64,000 nucleotides of DNA. Source: Strigops habroptila (taxonomy: Eukaryota; Chordata; Aves; Psittaciformes; Psittacidae). Every line of letters starts with the position of its first letter. Within the stretch, counting starts at the first letter, position 1. The notes beneath the pieces are model-generated. The model was not told the DNA's origin, ran no database searches, and saw nothing but the letters and a program-made list of their open reading frames with translations. Both the position numbers and the translations under genes were made by a program. This document shows positions 48,301 through 62,800 of this stretch, piece by piece. The stretch is taken from contig NC_044302.2 of assembly GCF_004027225.2 (NCBI RefSeq), forward strand, positions 38,724,949-38,788,948, read 5' to 3'.

Positions 48301-51300
48301 ACTCAGAAGCATCAGTTTTCTGAGAAATTCAACAAGGTTTGCTCTCTTTGGAAAACATTCATAAGAAATTTCTACTCTACATTGAAACCAACAGGTTAAA
48401 GTTAAAGGTTCAGACAATCTCTTCTTGCCTGCTTATGCTACAGAAGCAGCATAAGAAAACAGTCAAGATGTAGTGACATCTAACCATATGGATATTAAAA
48501 AAGCTTAGAGAGCATTTCATAAATTACACAGGCAAGTTGGAATCAATGTCAGAGAACAGACGTTTGAACAGATGAAGTAAGACATTTTTTAACAGACACT
48601 AATATGCACGTTTAAATTAAATTCTTGATGAATAACTAGCTACTAACTATGCTGTGAGAATGTTTTGTCAGTGGCCATAATTCATGGATTATTTTCATTA
48701 AAAAGACAGACAATATAAATGACTTGGAGGATAGCAGGGCACTCATAACAGAGTAAATTATTTTGCCAAACAACATCAGAGCAGGAAGATGCTCAAGACT
48801 GTTCAAAAATCAACAGTAAGCACTTCCAGCAGTAACAGTCACTGCAGAACAGTCACACAGGCAAGGAAGACTTTAATATGTGTTGTCAGAATATTTAACT
48901 GGTCCAGTTTTGTCATCAATAGGCTGAGTTTGTTAATTCTTGTACTACCACACATGTGGGCCTTGACAGATGGGTTACTTCTGTGTTAAACCAGATTGAT
49001 TGAGGACTGCACCCCGCTTCTTTTTACCACCCACCATACTACTCCTCCAGAAATGAGACTTTCAATTATCTAACATGTTTTGTCTTATAACAGTAATTCC
49101 TATGCTCTATTTACTGAAACCTTCCTTTATCATATATGTATTTTTCATTAAAATCTGTCAGAGATCTTGTTCATGCCAAAATTTTGCATTAAATACCCTT
49201 TCAAATTTTCAGAAAAAGCTCTGTTTGTCCCTCTTCCCAGTCGCATCCATTACAGGAGAGATCCAACAGCAAATTATTGAATTCTTTACTCATCAGTGAA
49301 ATGAACTATTTGCAGAATCAAACCCAGCATACTGCAGCATGACTTTGTCTTGCTAAGGAGTTGACAGTCTCTAAACAAGCAGGGGAAAAAAAAAAAAAGT
49401 ATAAATAAAAAATACAGCAGCTAAGAAGTATGGTGTAGAGCCTCTGATTCTAAATTCTGGATGCTCTCTACAACCTTAAGTACTTGCTTGCTCACAGATT
49501 CAATCTGCAGTGAGAATTAATGTTACCAGAAGTGCTAGAACCAGACAAAGTAACTCCCCTTCTCTGCAAGCACACAAACCCTGCTTTTTGTTTGCACAGA
49601 ACTGCTAACAGAAGTTGCAAGTTTCCCCTTTTACTTCATGCCAAAAACCCCAACTCCAAACAATCCTCAAAATGCCTTGTCCTTCCTTTTTCAATAGTGA
49701 CACCCTGGCAAAAAACCTCACCTCTCTTTCAGAGAAATGAGCATGCCTTGTTACATGCTGCTCTGTAACTATAGAAGCAAATCAATAGCAGCTGAATGCC
49801 ATCTGCTTCGGGCAGCAGAACAGCACCAAAAGTGTGAGCAATGCATCTTCCCTTATTGAAAGGTTATTTTATGCAAGTAAACAATTCATCGTCTTCTTGC
49901 ACGCTTGATACTCATTTACCAGTTTTGATCAATAAAATATGCAAAACAACAAAAAAATTGAATCCTAAGAGTAGTTCTGATGCCAGTGTGATAGTTAATC
50001 AATATCAGGTCTCTGTTCGGTAAGGCAGGCAGTAGGGTAACTCCTTTATTGTATGAACCCAGGAAAAAGTGTGGAAATGTGTCTTCTTACCTCTAAAAAT
50101 GCAGTAAGAGAAACACAACTTTATGCTGCAAATTAAAAAAAAAAACAAAACCTTGAAACAGGAAGCACTATTTTAATTGTATTTTTCCCCCCTCTCTGTG
50201 CAGAGGGTACTTATGTCAGCTTGCCTGATAATTTGTTGCAAAGAATCTGCTGTTATGCTGTTGATGGAGGTCTACTATCATTAACACAGATACCTGGTTA
50301 AATTGTAGCCACTACAAGACATACTTCGGACAGCAATCCACTCTGTTTCCTTCTAACGCTGCTCTACTTTATTAAGTCTTGGCTTTCAATGTATTTATGT
50401 TTCAGGTGAACTCAGTTTTTCTGTTAAAAACAAACTGCTATGGGAATTTCTTTTGCACAGTGTTTCTTTTAGTCAGACCACAAACTGCCTTATTACATTA
50501 AGCCTCCTGACAATTGACTCAAGTAGAATACTTCTCTCCCAACAAAGAAAACGACATCATTTTTACAGATACTGCAGAACGAAACCTCCAATTTAAACAG
50601 TTTGCTAAAATAACACAAAATACTTGAAATAACAATTGCTACTCACAAAGGCTGTCTACTCTAGAGAGCCATTTATGCTAATAAAAAAAATAATTACTCT
50701 CTCATTTGAACAGCAATTTTGCAGATTATATCACAAAGATAAAAGCCACAAATGTAGCTGCACACTGTATGTTCTGATCTGCACTTAATACTGCATTTTC
50801 TTCATTGTTCCTTCCTGCTTGTACCTAGAAAACACAATTATTCAGATATGTGGCCCTTCCTCATTTTTGGTTATTTGAACGAAAGAAAGCTTGGTACACT
50901 TCTGTAGAAGAGTGCCTTATGCAGGGCTTCCATTTCAGAGAACTACCAAGTGCAGGACTTAAAGAAACAAAACCAAAAACCTGTTTTCTCTAGATTTAAA
51001 ATGCAAAGACAATTCCCAATGTACTGGTCGTAGACTTCTAGAAAAGATTTATTAAGGCGAAGCCAAGCAATGCTGAATAAAACATCATTTCATGATCAGA
51101 TTAGAACCAAACACTTACAGTTAAGCAGCAGCACTTATACACAGGAGAGACAGAAAATGTCTTGTTCGTTGTTTGGTTCTCATAATTCTTACAAAAACAA
51201 GACAACTGGAAGAACATATTTATAAATCAACCTGTGTAGAATTTTTAAGGTAATTACTGGTAATTAACAAAGCACACGTTTGAACATATGAAAAAGGTCC

Positions 51301-52193
51301 TTCTGACCAACCAGTGAAACTTACTAAATGTAAGACAGGTTTGGGTTTTGGGTTTATTTAAATGTGTGAATTAGAAGCTGATTTGTAAGCAACAGTTCAA
51401 AATTTTTCTTGCGAAAGAAAAGACTTTTTTGAAAAAAAAAGACCCTGTAAGACCCCAAACATCTGTAGTTATAACAGGCAGCTGCCCCTTCTGCATAATG
51501 AAGCTTGGATCAAGCTCCTTCTGCGTGCCTTCTTCAAAAAAGCTTATGAGTTTACATGAACTCCAATATATGGTTTGATCACATTTACAGAAGCCAAAAG
51601 AATTTTGATCAAATTAATAATACAGAACTCAGTAGTGAAAGCGCAGTAGCTTTGAGTCAATGACCCAACTAGCAGCAAGGGTATAATTTAAAGTCAGAAA
51701 TTTCCAGTGCATGCACCGTTAGCCACAGTGAGCCTGTTACTGCTCTAAAGGGAATTGTTTGCCTCTTATTAGATTTTCTACAGCACAGCCATAAGTGATA
51801 AATGTACTGCTGTACTCACTGTCAAGTTAATCAATGCTGCCAAAGTTTTGTTGACCTAACAGTAATCCATAAAGTGAGCGGCATTTTCTCTATCCCTATG
51901 ACATCTAAGTCCTCAGTGGGGATACAAATCTTAAAACAGCTTCTTAAAAAAAATGAAAAAACAAAGCAAAGCAAAGCAGAGGGAAAAAAGATATTTTCAA
52001 AATTCTGTCTTTAAATTACCCGGCTGTGAGAATTCCTTGCCTCTCTGACAAATTGCTTAAAAATGAAGGGCACAAAATGGATTCAGTTTGATGGTTAAAA
52101 CACTAGCAAATGGATAACATCACAGAAGATAAAGCCTTGCCTACTGAAAAGAAGGTAAAAACTAGCTTCAGGAGTCTGCCAAGAAACAGTTGT
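45301..52193 (-). other. SNX24 intron continued, no exon seen
   Basis: I searched the minus strand for codons of the conserved HVRNWVPKV and QRRQGLETYLQ segments and saw none. Short open frames, such as 45523-45747 and 47669-47926 (plus strand), match nothing I recognise. A-runs occur at 49386-49398 and 50138-50149; a T-run is at 47605-47614. Confidence 0.65.
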
Positions 52194-52230
52194 GAACACA
52201 ATTTACTTGTGACTATAGATTAGTGCCCTG
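52194..52230 (+). repeat. 37-bp direct repeat, copy 1
   Basis: Reads 'gaacacaatttacttgtga' then 'ctatagattagtgccctg'. 32 of 37 bases match copy 2 at 53854-53890. Confidence 0.55.
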
Positions 52231-53853
52231 GTTTAAACAGAGCATGGTGCAGCAATTCTGAAGACAGTAATGTGAAAACAATAACAAAAAATCACCACCA
52301 ATAAAACCTGTCTATTGCTGCATCTGGCTGTGATTCACAGTCCACCAGAGGCACCACCACAGAGAAGAAGAAAAAGTCAGGAGACAATCCCTGGTAGAAC
52401 AAGATGCTCTATAAACAAACTGCTGCCATGCTTTCACAAGCAATTATAGACATATGAAATATGAATTGCCATTGATTTTTCTTCCAGAGGTCACTCTGCT
52501 CCATGTTTTACGCACTCTAGGCATTTATTTGGGTGGCAAACTGACAAGTTTTTACAGAATTAACGGAGCAATGTAAACCTTGCTCAATCACAGGTACTTC
52601 ATTATGGTTCTGTTCCTTGACACTTGTCCCTCCCAAAACTCACTAGCAAGGGAGTCCTTGATAAAGGTGAGGAACAATGCAATTCCTTGTGAAAAGAGAC
52701 CATCCTAACTTGGTCAGCAAATGCTTATTTACTTCTGCTGTGCTGACGGCAGAAACACAGCAGCAGTCAGAGGGTGGCATTTATCACAGCATAGTAATTT
52801 TGCAGACAACATTCTAATTTGGTTAAAACTCTCCATATTCTTGTTATTGAAAACAGGATGACTTCTCCGGAAAGGAGAAATAAGATTGCAAGTTAGCTCC
52901 CTAACAGAAGTAACATAGCTGCCTGGATTTCTGTTAAAAAATATTATAACATGAAAATACTGCAAAAATGCCGAATTGCTCTCTATAATCTCATGGTTTT
53001 GATGCTATTATCACACTTAGCAATTGGTTGATATTCCTTACTCAGCACCTGGAGAGCTACTTATTTTGGCCAGTAAAGTGGACTGAGAATCAAGAATTCA
53101 CAAATCATATATCCTGGCACTTCTAGACAGCAGTCTTCTTTACTTCTATTATTCTTTTCTGACATCAATATTTGGTCTCTGGGTTTCCCATGCCAGAAGA
53201 ATTTGCAAAAAGACTGTGTTGCACACGTATTCTTTCCCCAAAGGCTCTTGTTTACCCTGCAAATAAGCCTTGGCATTTGAAGCTAACCTTAAATTGTTAT
53301 TTTGTCACAATTCTTGGTGCCTCAACGCAAGGACAGAACAATACTCTAATACTGTGGTACAGGGAGCTTAATCAGACTCTAGACTCCATGATAAGCAAAT
53401 AAAAGAGACTATGATAATAAAATAAACCATGATACTAAAATAAAAAAGACTATGCCACCAGTGCAAGTATGCTTGAGAACTGGCGCCCTGAAATCAAAGC
53501 ATATGTGGATATAGTATAAGGGTTCAGAAAGGATCTATAGCTGAACTGAAGTCTACAAAACTCCTTGCTTTCTTTGTTGACTGGACACAGAGGTATCCTT
53601 CAATACGTGATCATTAAAAGACAAAACTATGAGTGATATGTAGATTGAATAAACCAGTCAAGGGGACAAAATGAAATTTCAGGGAAAAACCAACAAAACG
53701 AGAAAAGGTGGGAAGATGGGCAGTGACATATGAAGTTGAAAGAATCTGCTGTAAATATAAAAATGTAGTGTCTGAGATAACATACAAATATAAATATGAT
53801 AACATGCTGGTTATAACTGATAAATATACTACATGAAAAATAATTTAGATTCT
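52231..53853 (-). other. SNX24 intron between the two short repeats
   Basis: No exon seen. An imperfect tandem duplication built on 'actatgataataaaataaa' lies at 53408-53452. Confidence 0.6.
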
Positions 53854-53890
53854 GAACATGATTTACTTGTGATGATAGATTAGCGCCCTG
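53854..53890 (+). repeat. 37-bp direct repeat, copy 2
   Basis: Second copy of the 52194-52230 sequence, same orientation, 1.66 kb apart, five differences. Confidence 0.55.
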
Positions 53891-56800
53891 TCCATCCACA
53901 CATTAACAAACCCGGCTCCTCCATCTGCCCCATATGTCAGCATCAATTAATGGTCGATGGCAGACTTCCTTCTTACTTCCTTGGTGAACATCACCATTTT
54001 GTAAAATTGGGCTTAAATAATTGACCAATCTCAAGCAATTGGGATTTTTTTTTCTTTTTTTTTTTTGCCACATCCAGGGTTTTTTCTGAGATTGCAAGCC
54101 TGGCTGCTAGATCACTGAAGAGCTGTCTGTACTTTTACATTAATAATACTGTTCCTGAGCATCTGCATTGGACCACATTTAACAACAGCCTCCTGCACCA
54201 TTAGAGCACAAATTCATCACAAAACACACTAATCTTTATTTCCAATACTATGAAAAGACCCCAACATCGTATGGTAAATTACTCTTGCAGATCCTGTCCT
54301 CATAATTCCAGCTTTTAAAGTTGAATAAGTAATTAAGGTTGCATGATTAAACTTGCCTGAATTTGATTAATTATAAAAAAATCCACCTGTAAAGCAGGTA
54401 AGCACTATTTCATGGCATATAAATACAATGTCATTACAAAAAAGCAAACTGCTTCCTAAGCCTGAAGTTATATGACTGCTGCTGTTCAAAACTATTAGCG
54501 TGTATCGCTGCATGACCTTGACTGAGTCCAAATACAGAGAGAACCATCTGACTGGATAATGTAGAGACAGCTGCTTAAATGCTGGTGTCTGTGATTATGA
54601 ACCCTGTGCATGGTCTTTGCTCCTCTGTAATCTCTTGTTACTTTAAGAGTGCTTCTGAAATGTTACATTAGGAATCTTCTTCACTGAACCAGGTGTGTGG
54701 TCTGGATCCCATGCTGAAAAGTGCACTTGGGCATCTGGATGCCCCGACATCTGGCGAAACTGGTAGAGGTTTCACTTGGCTAACTTCCTCCTGATTTCCT
54801 GGAGATGTTCTGAACGTTTTCCAGAAGCCAACATTACAGGAAAACTGCTCAGAATACAATTACTCAGAATACAACTGTAATCTCCCAATGACTTGCCAGC
54901 AAGGATTTAAAGAAAAATACTGCAAATGACCTGTGTTCAAAGTGCTATGTCTGTTGCAGCATGTCTGTTACCATCAGTTCATGAGCTGACATGATACCAT
55001 ACTAGCACAGCTATGAATGCTGTATTTCCCTACTGATGATGATATTCTGGAAATACAAAAAGATAAGACACTAAAAAATGGAGGAAGAACTCCCCCAGTC
55101 AGATACACATAACTGGAATGACATTTTCTCAGAACATTTTATTGGGAAAGTTATCACTGACCTTTTCATTTTCCTAGAATAGACATAGCCAGTGGGTTGC
55201 AACAGCGTAAGAAATAAGATTTTTATCCAACCATTTTAAAACTGTAATTCTACAAAAGCAGACTCCAGCCACTCTGCTGCTGTAAAGGCCATGGACACAC
55301 CACACAAACTGCTGTTCCAAGACAGCAGTTTTAAAAGCTGTGGCAGCTGGTGTATTTGTGCTGTCAGTTTACATGAGTGATGCCAACACGCACTGCAGCA
55401 ATACAACTTACCTAGCCAATGTAATTCTGTAAAAACTGACTTAAAAATAAGCCTGTTTAGCGTGCAATTGACTATGTGTATCTTCTCCTGCCTTCTTCTT
55501 GATGGAGCACTATTACTCCAAAGCCTTATATACACAACAAATACCAACAACTGAACCAACATGTAATACCTTCTTTGAACATACTAATACTCAAAGCCTA
55601 TAAATTTATTTTGACATCTAAGGTGACAGAGAGGCTTTCTCCTCATGCTGATGCACTCATTCTCAAAAGGCAAAAGGCTGGCACTTAAGAGGATCATCCA
55701 GGTGTCATTTGTTTGTCATTAAGAGAAGTATCTAGAGGACCCACACGCAGAATGATGCTTATACCACATGGGTCGATAGCATTGGGTGTGCATTGACAGC
55801 TGGAAGAAAAGAACATCCATCAAAAATGTCTAGATATGTATAATTAGGGACACCCACCTGTATTAAGGACAAATCAAAGTCCAACATGCTAGGCTTAAGT
55901 CTTTATCAGACACATGGGTTACTGGTTATTAACAGAAGCAGACCACACTTATGAGATTACCATGTACTAGGCAGTAACAAACACAAATGTTGTAGTGTAA
56001 GCAGGGCTTTCTTGAACTTCAGATGCAACTGGAATGCATCTTGTGATAAGCTCTGAATTGTAGGATCTGAGATTTTCCCACGTCTGTTATTTCCTGCAGC
56101 ATGTTCAAGGAGAAATGTACACAGCAGAGGTGTCAAATACAATTTGACACTCCTGCAACTGAGGTCTTGAAAAGAAAAGGCTTTTAGTGCTTCTGTTGTG
56201 AGGAGAAACAAACAAGACTAATTTCTATATCACAGATAAAACTTTCCTTTGTTCTTAGTGGTTACTTGCAACTGTATTTTCTTGCACCACTGCTTCTTAC
56301 TGCTTTACGTAAAATTTGCATTCATTGATAACATTGTTTTACTCTGACTGTTATACAGAGCTTTGAACTAATTGCTCTCAATTAATCTGTTCCACTCTTT
56401 GATAGCTTATTTATCAGATTGGGAAAGATAGATTTAATGGTGCCTGCTGGAAACAAGTTCTTTAATTGGAAATACCAGACTGTTTAGCTCACTTCGTGCT
56501 CTAGCAATTAAGGACTATTTGGAAAAGCATTTTTCCCCCTACTATTGTCTCCTTGATTAGATATCCAAAGCAGCAGACAAAACAAATGACAATACCAACT
56601 AGCAATATTGGTTCAAATAAAAGCCCAGCAGCCAAATTACTTACTATGAGAAATGTGAACCATCCCCATCAATTCCAATGTTGTGTTACATTCATTTTGC
56701 TCTATCTTTGCCTCCCAAGAAGGTAAACAGCAAAATTTCTTTCAAAATGCATAGCTCTATGCCTGCCTCTATACAATTATCCCTTTCCACAAATAAGCCA

Positions 56801-59800
56801 AATCAACAGAAGAAATTATTTTTCTTGATTAAGCTCCCACATTTCTCTTGGGATGAAACAAAACAAACAATTAATCTTTCCTTATTTGTTCTCAGAAGAA
56901 CCTGCATCCCTTAAATGTACGATAACCAGGGCACCTGTGGCAGGCAGTCGGCAGCAATTAGGCTTGTGCTGAAAATGAATGGACTAGAGTCAGAATACCT
57001 AATCTGCTGAGAGTTTCTACAGGAGGGCAAGGTTAGACCAGGAAAATTCCCTAGCTGTGGAAATACTGTTAAAAATTACTACTTGACTTCAGCATAATTA
57101 ACAAGGTTTGGGAATTTATATGAACTGAGTAATTGAAAAGAATTAGCAAGAGATATATACATTAATCTTCACCAGTTACAACATGCCTAATGAAATTAAA
57201 GGTTCTACTTCTACTTCATGCTTTGTTTCTTCAAACTTTTTTCACCTACAGAAGAAAAATTATATTAGATAAAGACAACAATAGTTATGAGAAATTAAAA
57301 AGAAACTGCATCACCGAACAATTTTCCTATCAATACGTCTTGAAGATTTTCTTATATATCATTCATAGTATTTATGAGAAGCAATTCTATGAAAGTTTCT
57401 TATTTTAATGTTCATGTTTTTAAAGTCAACAGGAAGAATCCCTATCACATTTATAAATTTAGATACCATTCAGTGATGTATATTTGTTTGTAAATGTACC
57501 CGCAGTCAAGACATTCTACAATCAAGAGTTTCAGTAAAATTAACCTTTTCACACTTAACTAAATCTATATTACATTCAGATTACAGAGATAATAAGCAGG
57601 TGAAAAGAGAAATAAAGGCAAGAAATACTGATGTGTGTGGAGACAGACAATGTTAGCAGAAGATAATAAGCTACCCATGAGCACAGGACCTTGTCCCCTT
57701 AGTTCACTCTGAGATCCTTCAACATTTCCTTTAGAAAAGATTGCATAGAAGCCAAGAAAAGAAAAGAAACACAAGGGAATTGTATCTAATGCAGGAGTCC
57801 AATTTACTGTAAGACCAAAGGAGACGGCTCACTGACTACTTTCACACAACCTAGGTGAGGAAGACTAGTCGTCTCCTCCTCCTTTCACCTCTCTAGCTAC
57901 CGACGGTCTAACTTCTTGCTTAAGTATCCCTTCCTGTAAAGGATTTTTCTGACCTGTGCTCTTTCCTTGCAACGTCTCTATAAGCAGAAGCTCAAGAATT
58001 CTGAGTTAAATAAATTCAATATCTTTCTGGTAAAACCCTATGATGATAGATTGTTAGATAAAAACATTAAACTTATTATTATGGCACACTTCAAAGTAAA
58101 GAATTGCCAGGTGAAGTTTATTGATCAAACTTTTATTCAACTTCCTCATGCGTAAGGATTTATTTATTGTTTCTTACATATGTCATATGATCCCACACTA
58201 CTTTTTTCCTCCAGAAACAGGTCTTCATCCAAAGCACAGAATGGATGGTATTAAGTTATGCAGCATACATTCAATATTTCGTTTTCTTCTTCTCACCTCC
58301 AAACATGGCCTATGTCTTACTTGCAAATTCAAATCCTGCTTTAAAGACAGAATTATTCACTTCTTCGCGAACTCACTGGCAATTCATTAAGTAACTGTAC
58401 AGATTAATTTTGAAGAAAAAGCCCTTAAGGCTTAACTTGCCTTAAAAGTCCAATTAAAAAAAGCGATAGTCATTTGTACACCAAAAAGCAAGTATTAGGT
58501 TATGTAAACCAACATAGAATAGGAAATGAAAATGCATTTAAAATGCTGTAGATCGATGAAAAGGACAAAAGAAACTGTCTACCATACTTCAAGGGGTGAT
58601 TATAAAGACTCTTTGCAGGAACTACAGCTCCCTCCTTCATCCGCTTATTATAATGGACAAAATTTTTTTGACTTTTTTTTTTCCCCTTCCAAAGATGCTC
58701 AAGCAAATATATGAAATATATATCAAGGAAAAAGAAAATTTAATGCCTACATGTCAAATGAAGGGTCACCTTCAGGATAAGGAAGGCGACCATTTTTTCT
58801 TTCATCATGGCTAAATGAGATCAGTATCTCACACTTTCTACTGCTCTAGAAGCAATCATGGCTATAGAACAATTGGTCATCAGTAGGCTACAGTGAATAT
58901 AGCTGTGCACCAGCACTTAAGTTTGAATATCCCTAGTTCTGCTTTATCAGGTTGTGACATCTTAGGCAGAACTTAATTTCTCTCCCCTGAAAATATCTTA
59001 CAGTTATTCTGAGCATATGCAGGTCATGACAGAGACTGTTTCTCACTGTATAGAAATGCATAATTAGTATGGTTTGATGTTCATCTTCACTTGGGTGAAA
59101 GTATGTGGCACAATAGTGTTATTATATACAGTATAATGAAAAGAGAACAAGTACTTAGACATGATTTCTAAACCGTTTATGACTTCTAACGTAAATTTTG
59201 CTTTTAACTGAGTAAAATTTATTTTGATTAGCTCTAACATGTAAGAGTGTAACGAGAGTGTTCACGCAGCACAATTCTATACAGCAAACCCAAACATTAT
59301 TGTAGATGAAGGAAAAAATATGAATCATAAACTACAACACAGTACCACTTGAAAAGCAAAAAATGTAACTCTTAAAACATAAACCAGATAATTTTCCTAA
59401 GCCTGTTTGTTTGAAAAATGCTTGGAATATTTCTGCAGGAAACACCTCTGCAAACAGACACTGTTTGTTAATAAATGGCTCTCCTTTAAATTATCTACAG
59501 AATTATTTTGCTTTCTTGTTTTCCTTTGCTTTCTGCCTCCTAACAAATACGCAATCCTGCGTGTATCAAGCACGCTTCTTTAAAACCCACAGCCATCTAA
59601 AACCAGCTATGTGTCTGTACCACCCAAGAAACATGTATGCACAACAGCATCTTAAAAAAGCTGGTCACAGCAATGATGGATTTAAGTTATTAACCGATCA
59701 AAAAAAGATGGATGGTGGTCTGCTTTTCTTAATCTACATCATCATCTAGATCTATTTAAAGATACGTGGTACACTAACAAACTTAGTTAAGGTTTCGATA

Positions 59801-62800
59801 AAATCAGTAGAATAATCTGCCCTGTTACATTGAGACTGTATCGATCAATAAAATCACTTGTACTAGGAAAGTACTGTTAAGTACTGACAATCCCGGCCAT
59901 TAATATTATTTAACACTCTGCTCACAACCTTTAATGAGGACAAAGAACATTTTGTCTTTTTACACTTATCATACCATTGCTTTTAGAGCTCCTAACAGGT
60001 ACAGTTCAACCTTGATTACTGCAGACTAAATGGAGTTAGAAAAGGAAGACATTGAATAATTTTGGATAATGGAGAGAATTTTCAATGTGATTAACAGATT
60101 CAACAGACTTGCCAGCAAAACATCAGTTAAATCTTATTTCACTGAATCCAACTTTGACTTGCAACTTTCTAATGTTAGACTCATTCTTCCCAATGTATTC
60201 ACCTGCATTTAAAACAAAACTGGTTTCCAGAAACAGCAATCAGGAAGATAAGCATCTGTTCTGGACTTGATGAGATTTTTTTTATTTTTTTTTTTCCCTG
60301 CAAATAAGCCAATTAGAAGTAGATCCCAAAAGCAAATGTGCACATTGGACAAAGAGGAGGATTGCCTCTGCAGAAATCTTTGTGGTGGTTACTGAATGAC
60401 ATAAGGAAGTCGAAGTGATGTCTACCCAGCTCCTGCTCTCAAACATGGGCAATGTTTAAACAGAAGTCTAGTGGGAGAAAACCCACAGGTCAGACATGAA
60501 CAGGATAAGGTGGAAAAGTACAAAAATAGGCTCACATTTTGCACAAAAGTTCTATAGCTTAAAATTTCTTCCTCTGAGTTCAGCTTTTAAATATACAGCC
60601 AATTAAGTCAATTACCTTCCACATGTAAAGCAATTGGTCTTAAAATGCCTTTACCAATGCTTTGCACAGTGGCATCTGACCTGTGTACCTCTTCAGTATA
60701 TCAATATGATTCAATCATGTCTTCTCAGCCATATGATTTAATCTCTTTTTTTTAAGAATAGTGTTTGTGATAAACACAGGGCTCAGTTCACGAAAACACA
60801 TTAATGTTTAACCAAATCTAATGAAAAGCTGAAGCACAAGTATGCCCTTAATTACTTCAAGGGCTATATGAGAAAAAACATAATGGTTCAGACCAAAAGT
60901 CCATTTGTAAGTATCCTATCTCCAAAAATGGCTAAAATGGATACCAAGGAAGAGTATAAATGAACAAGACTAACATATAAGTAATTTTCCTTCAATGTTC
61001 TAACAAACAGCCTTGAAAGGCATGTGCAGCTTGAGGACTTTCTCTGCTTGATATAAACTACTCTTCCATGAACCTTTGCAGTTGCCCCTGGAACCGATTT
61101 AAAGTTTTGCATTCACAACATCCTTTGGCAAAGACATACAGGAATACAGGAATAACAAAATGCTTGATACAGAATGCATTTCTGAGAATATAAAGGAAGA
61201 ACAATTGTAAGGAATATGAACATTGACAAAATGGATACATGTGAGGAATGTGAACTGCACAGAAATAAAATCTGAGTAGCTGAATGATCATTGAATAGTT
61301 CCAAGATCATTTTACCATGACACTTCCAGAATTAAATAGTAACCAACTTGATTTATTTTTACTGGGCAAACACAAACAGACGTCTCATAAAAACGCATGC
61401 ATCACACACAGAGATCTCAATATTTCCGAACAGCTCCAACAGCACTGGTTCAAAACCATCTACCTCTACAGATATTAAATTTTTTTCCTTCTTTAATATT
61501 GATAAAGAACTGTTCCATTTAGAAAGCGCTTACATATTGCTTCTGATTCTAGAGAACTATGTCAGCTTCAACCAACTCACAACCAAGATCTCCCTGTCTT
61601 TATATGAAATCCTAGCTTTCATTCCACCTAGAAGAGCTTAGGCTGACTTTTATGTACTACCATGGGACATTTTTATCTTCACTTCACAAACAGAAGAGAA
61701 AACAGTGAAAAATCCAGTGCATCACCAAGGATTTGTTTTCCTCACTTTCTGATCCTACTCCAGTCAAGACAGCTCTGAAGCAGTATTTCAGCTACAGTTA
61801 CAGAGGAGTATTTGGCTATTGAAAGGCAAGGGTTTAGCCAATGCACGATGTGGAGTACTTGCAATCTGGCGTCAGGAGTCTAGATGGCTTTTCTTAGAGC
61901 AGAGAACTTTCAGTCTTCTTGAGGAAGGACAAGGTTATAAATGGCTGAGTTTGCATTCCTTCTTGTTAGGACTGCAAGATGCCAACAGAAATTCAATCAG
62001 TTAAGCAGTGAAGAACTAATGAAACTTCCCACTAGGTGATGGAAAATTCTTTTTCTTCACAATTTGATAAAAAACCCCTAAGAAAATAAATTATCTCACT
62101 CCCCAGAATGATAGTGAAAAGGGGCAATGAGTGACACTCAAAGAAAGCGGATTTTTATCCTCAGTTGCAATATGAAATGCTCTATTAACTCTGAAATGCT
62201 CTGCAACAGAGCTTCCAAATCAACAAAAAGATCCTTTCAGTATTTTAGTTTTTTAATTTGAAACTTTTATGAAGCAACAGAACATAACTAAATCAACTTA
62301 AAAGACAGTTCAAAAGTTTTAGAATATAATTTGGATTGATGACTAAAATCAGAGGGTTTTCTGGGGCTAGTGAAGGTTATTTAATCCTTCCATTCATATT
62401 TATTGATTTGTTCATACCCACTGTCCTGTCAGAAAAGGCTATTTATTTATTTAAACTTTACCACAAGGAATTTATCAACACTTACTGAAATAATTAAAGA
62501 AAATCATCATGGCACATGAAGAAACAACACTTTGGGCCAAATTTTCTGTAAGATAATCTTCCTTCTGCAGTCACTAACTGCACAAATAGCTCATTTGTCT
62601 TCTTTTTTTTTTTTTAATCTCAGCCACTGTTCCCTCAAAAAGAGTAAAAAAACTGCATTATAATAATGTGTGATTTTCTCCTTTATATTTCTGATTAACT
62701 TACCCATAAAGCAACTACACATTATTCAACACTTCATCCACTGTTTTCCTAACTCCACCCTGCTGGAAACTAAGACAGCTAAGGAGTATAGGATTAGATT

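Noticed and set aside
48178-48417. Minus-strand frame containing KRANLVEFLRKL
   Set aside because: Checked as the SNX24 exon with EKRYSEFHALHKK; the match is superficial and there is no acceptor-donor pair in the right phase.
54668-54859. Minus-strand frame with a protein-like look (Ser/Pro-rich)
   Set aside because: Considered as an upstream SNX24 exon, but it shares nothing with the PX domain. No family recognised.
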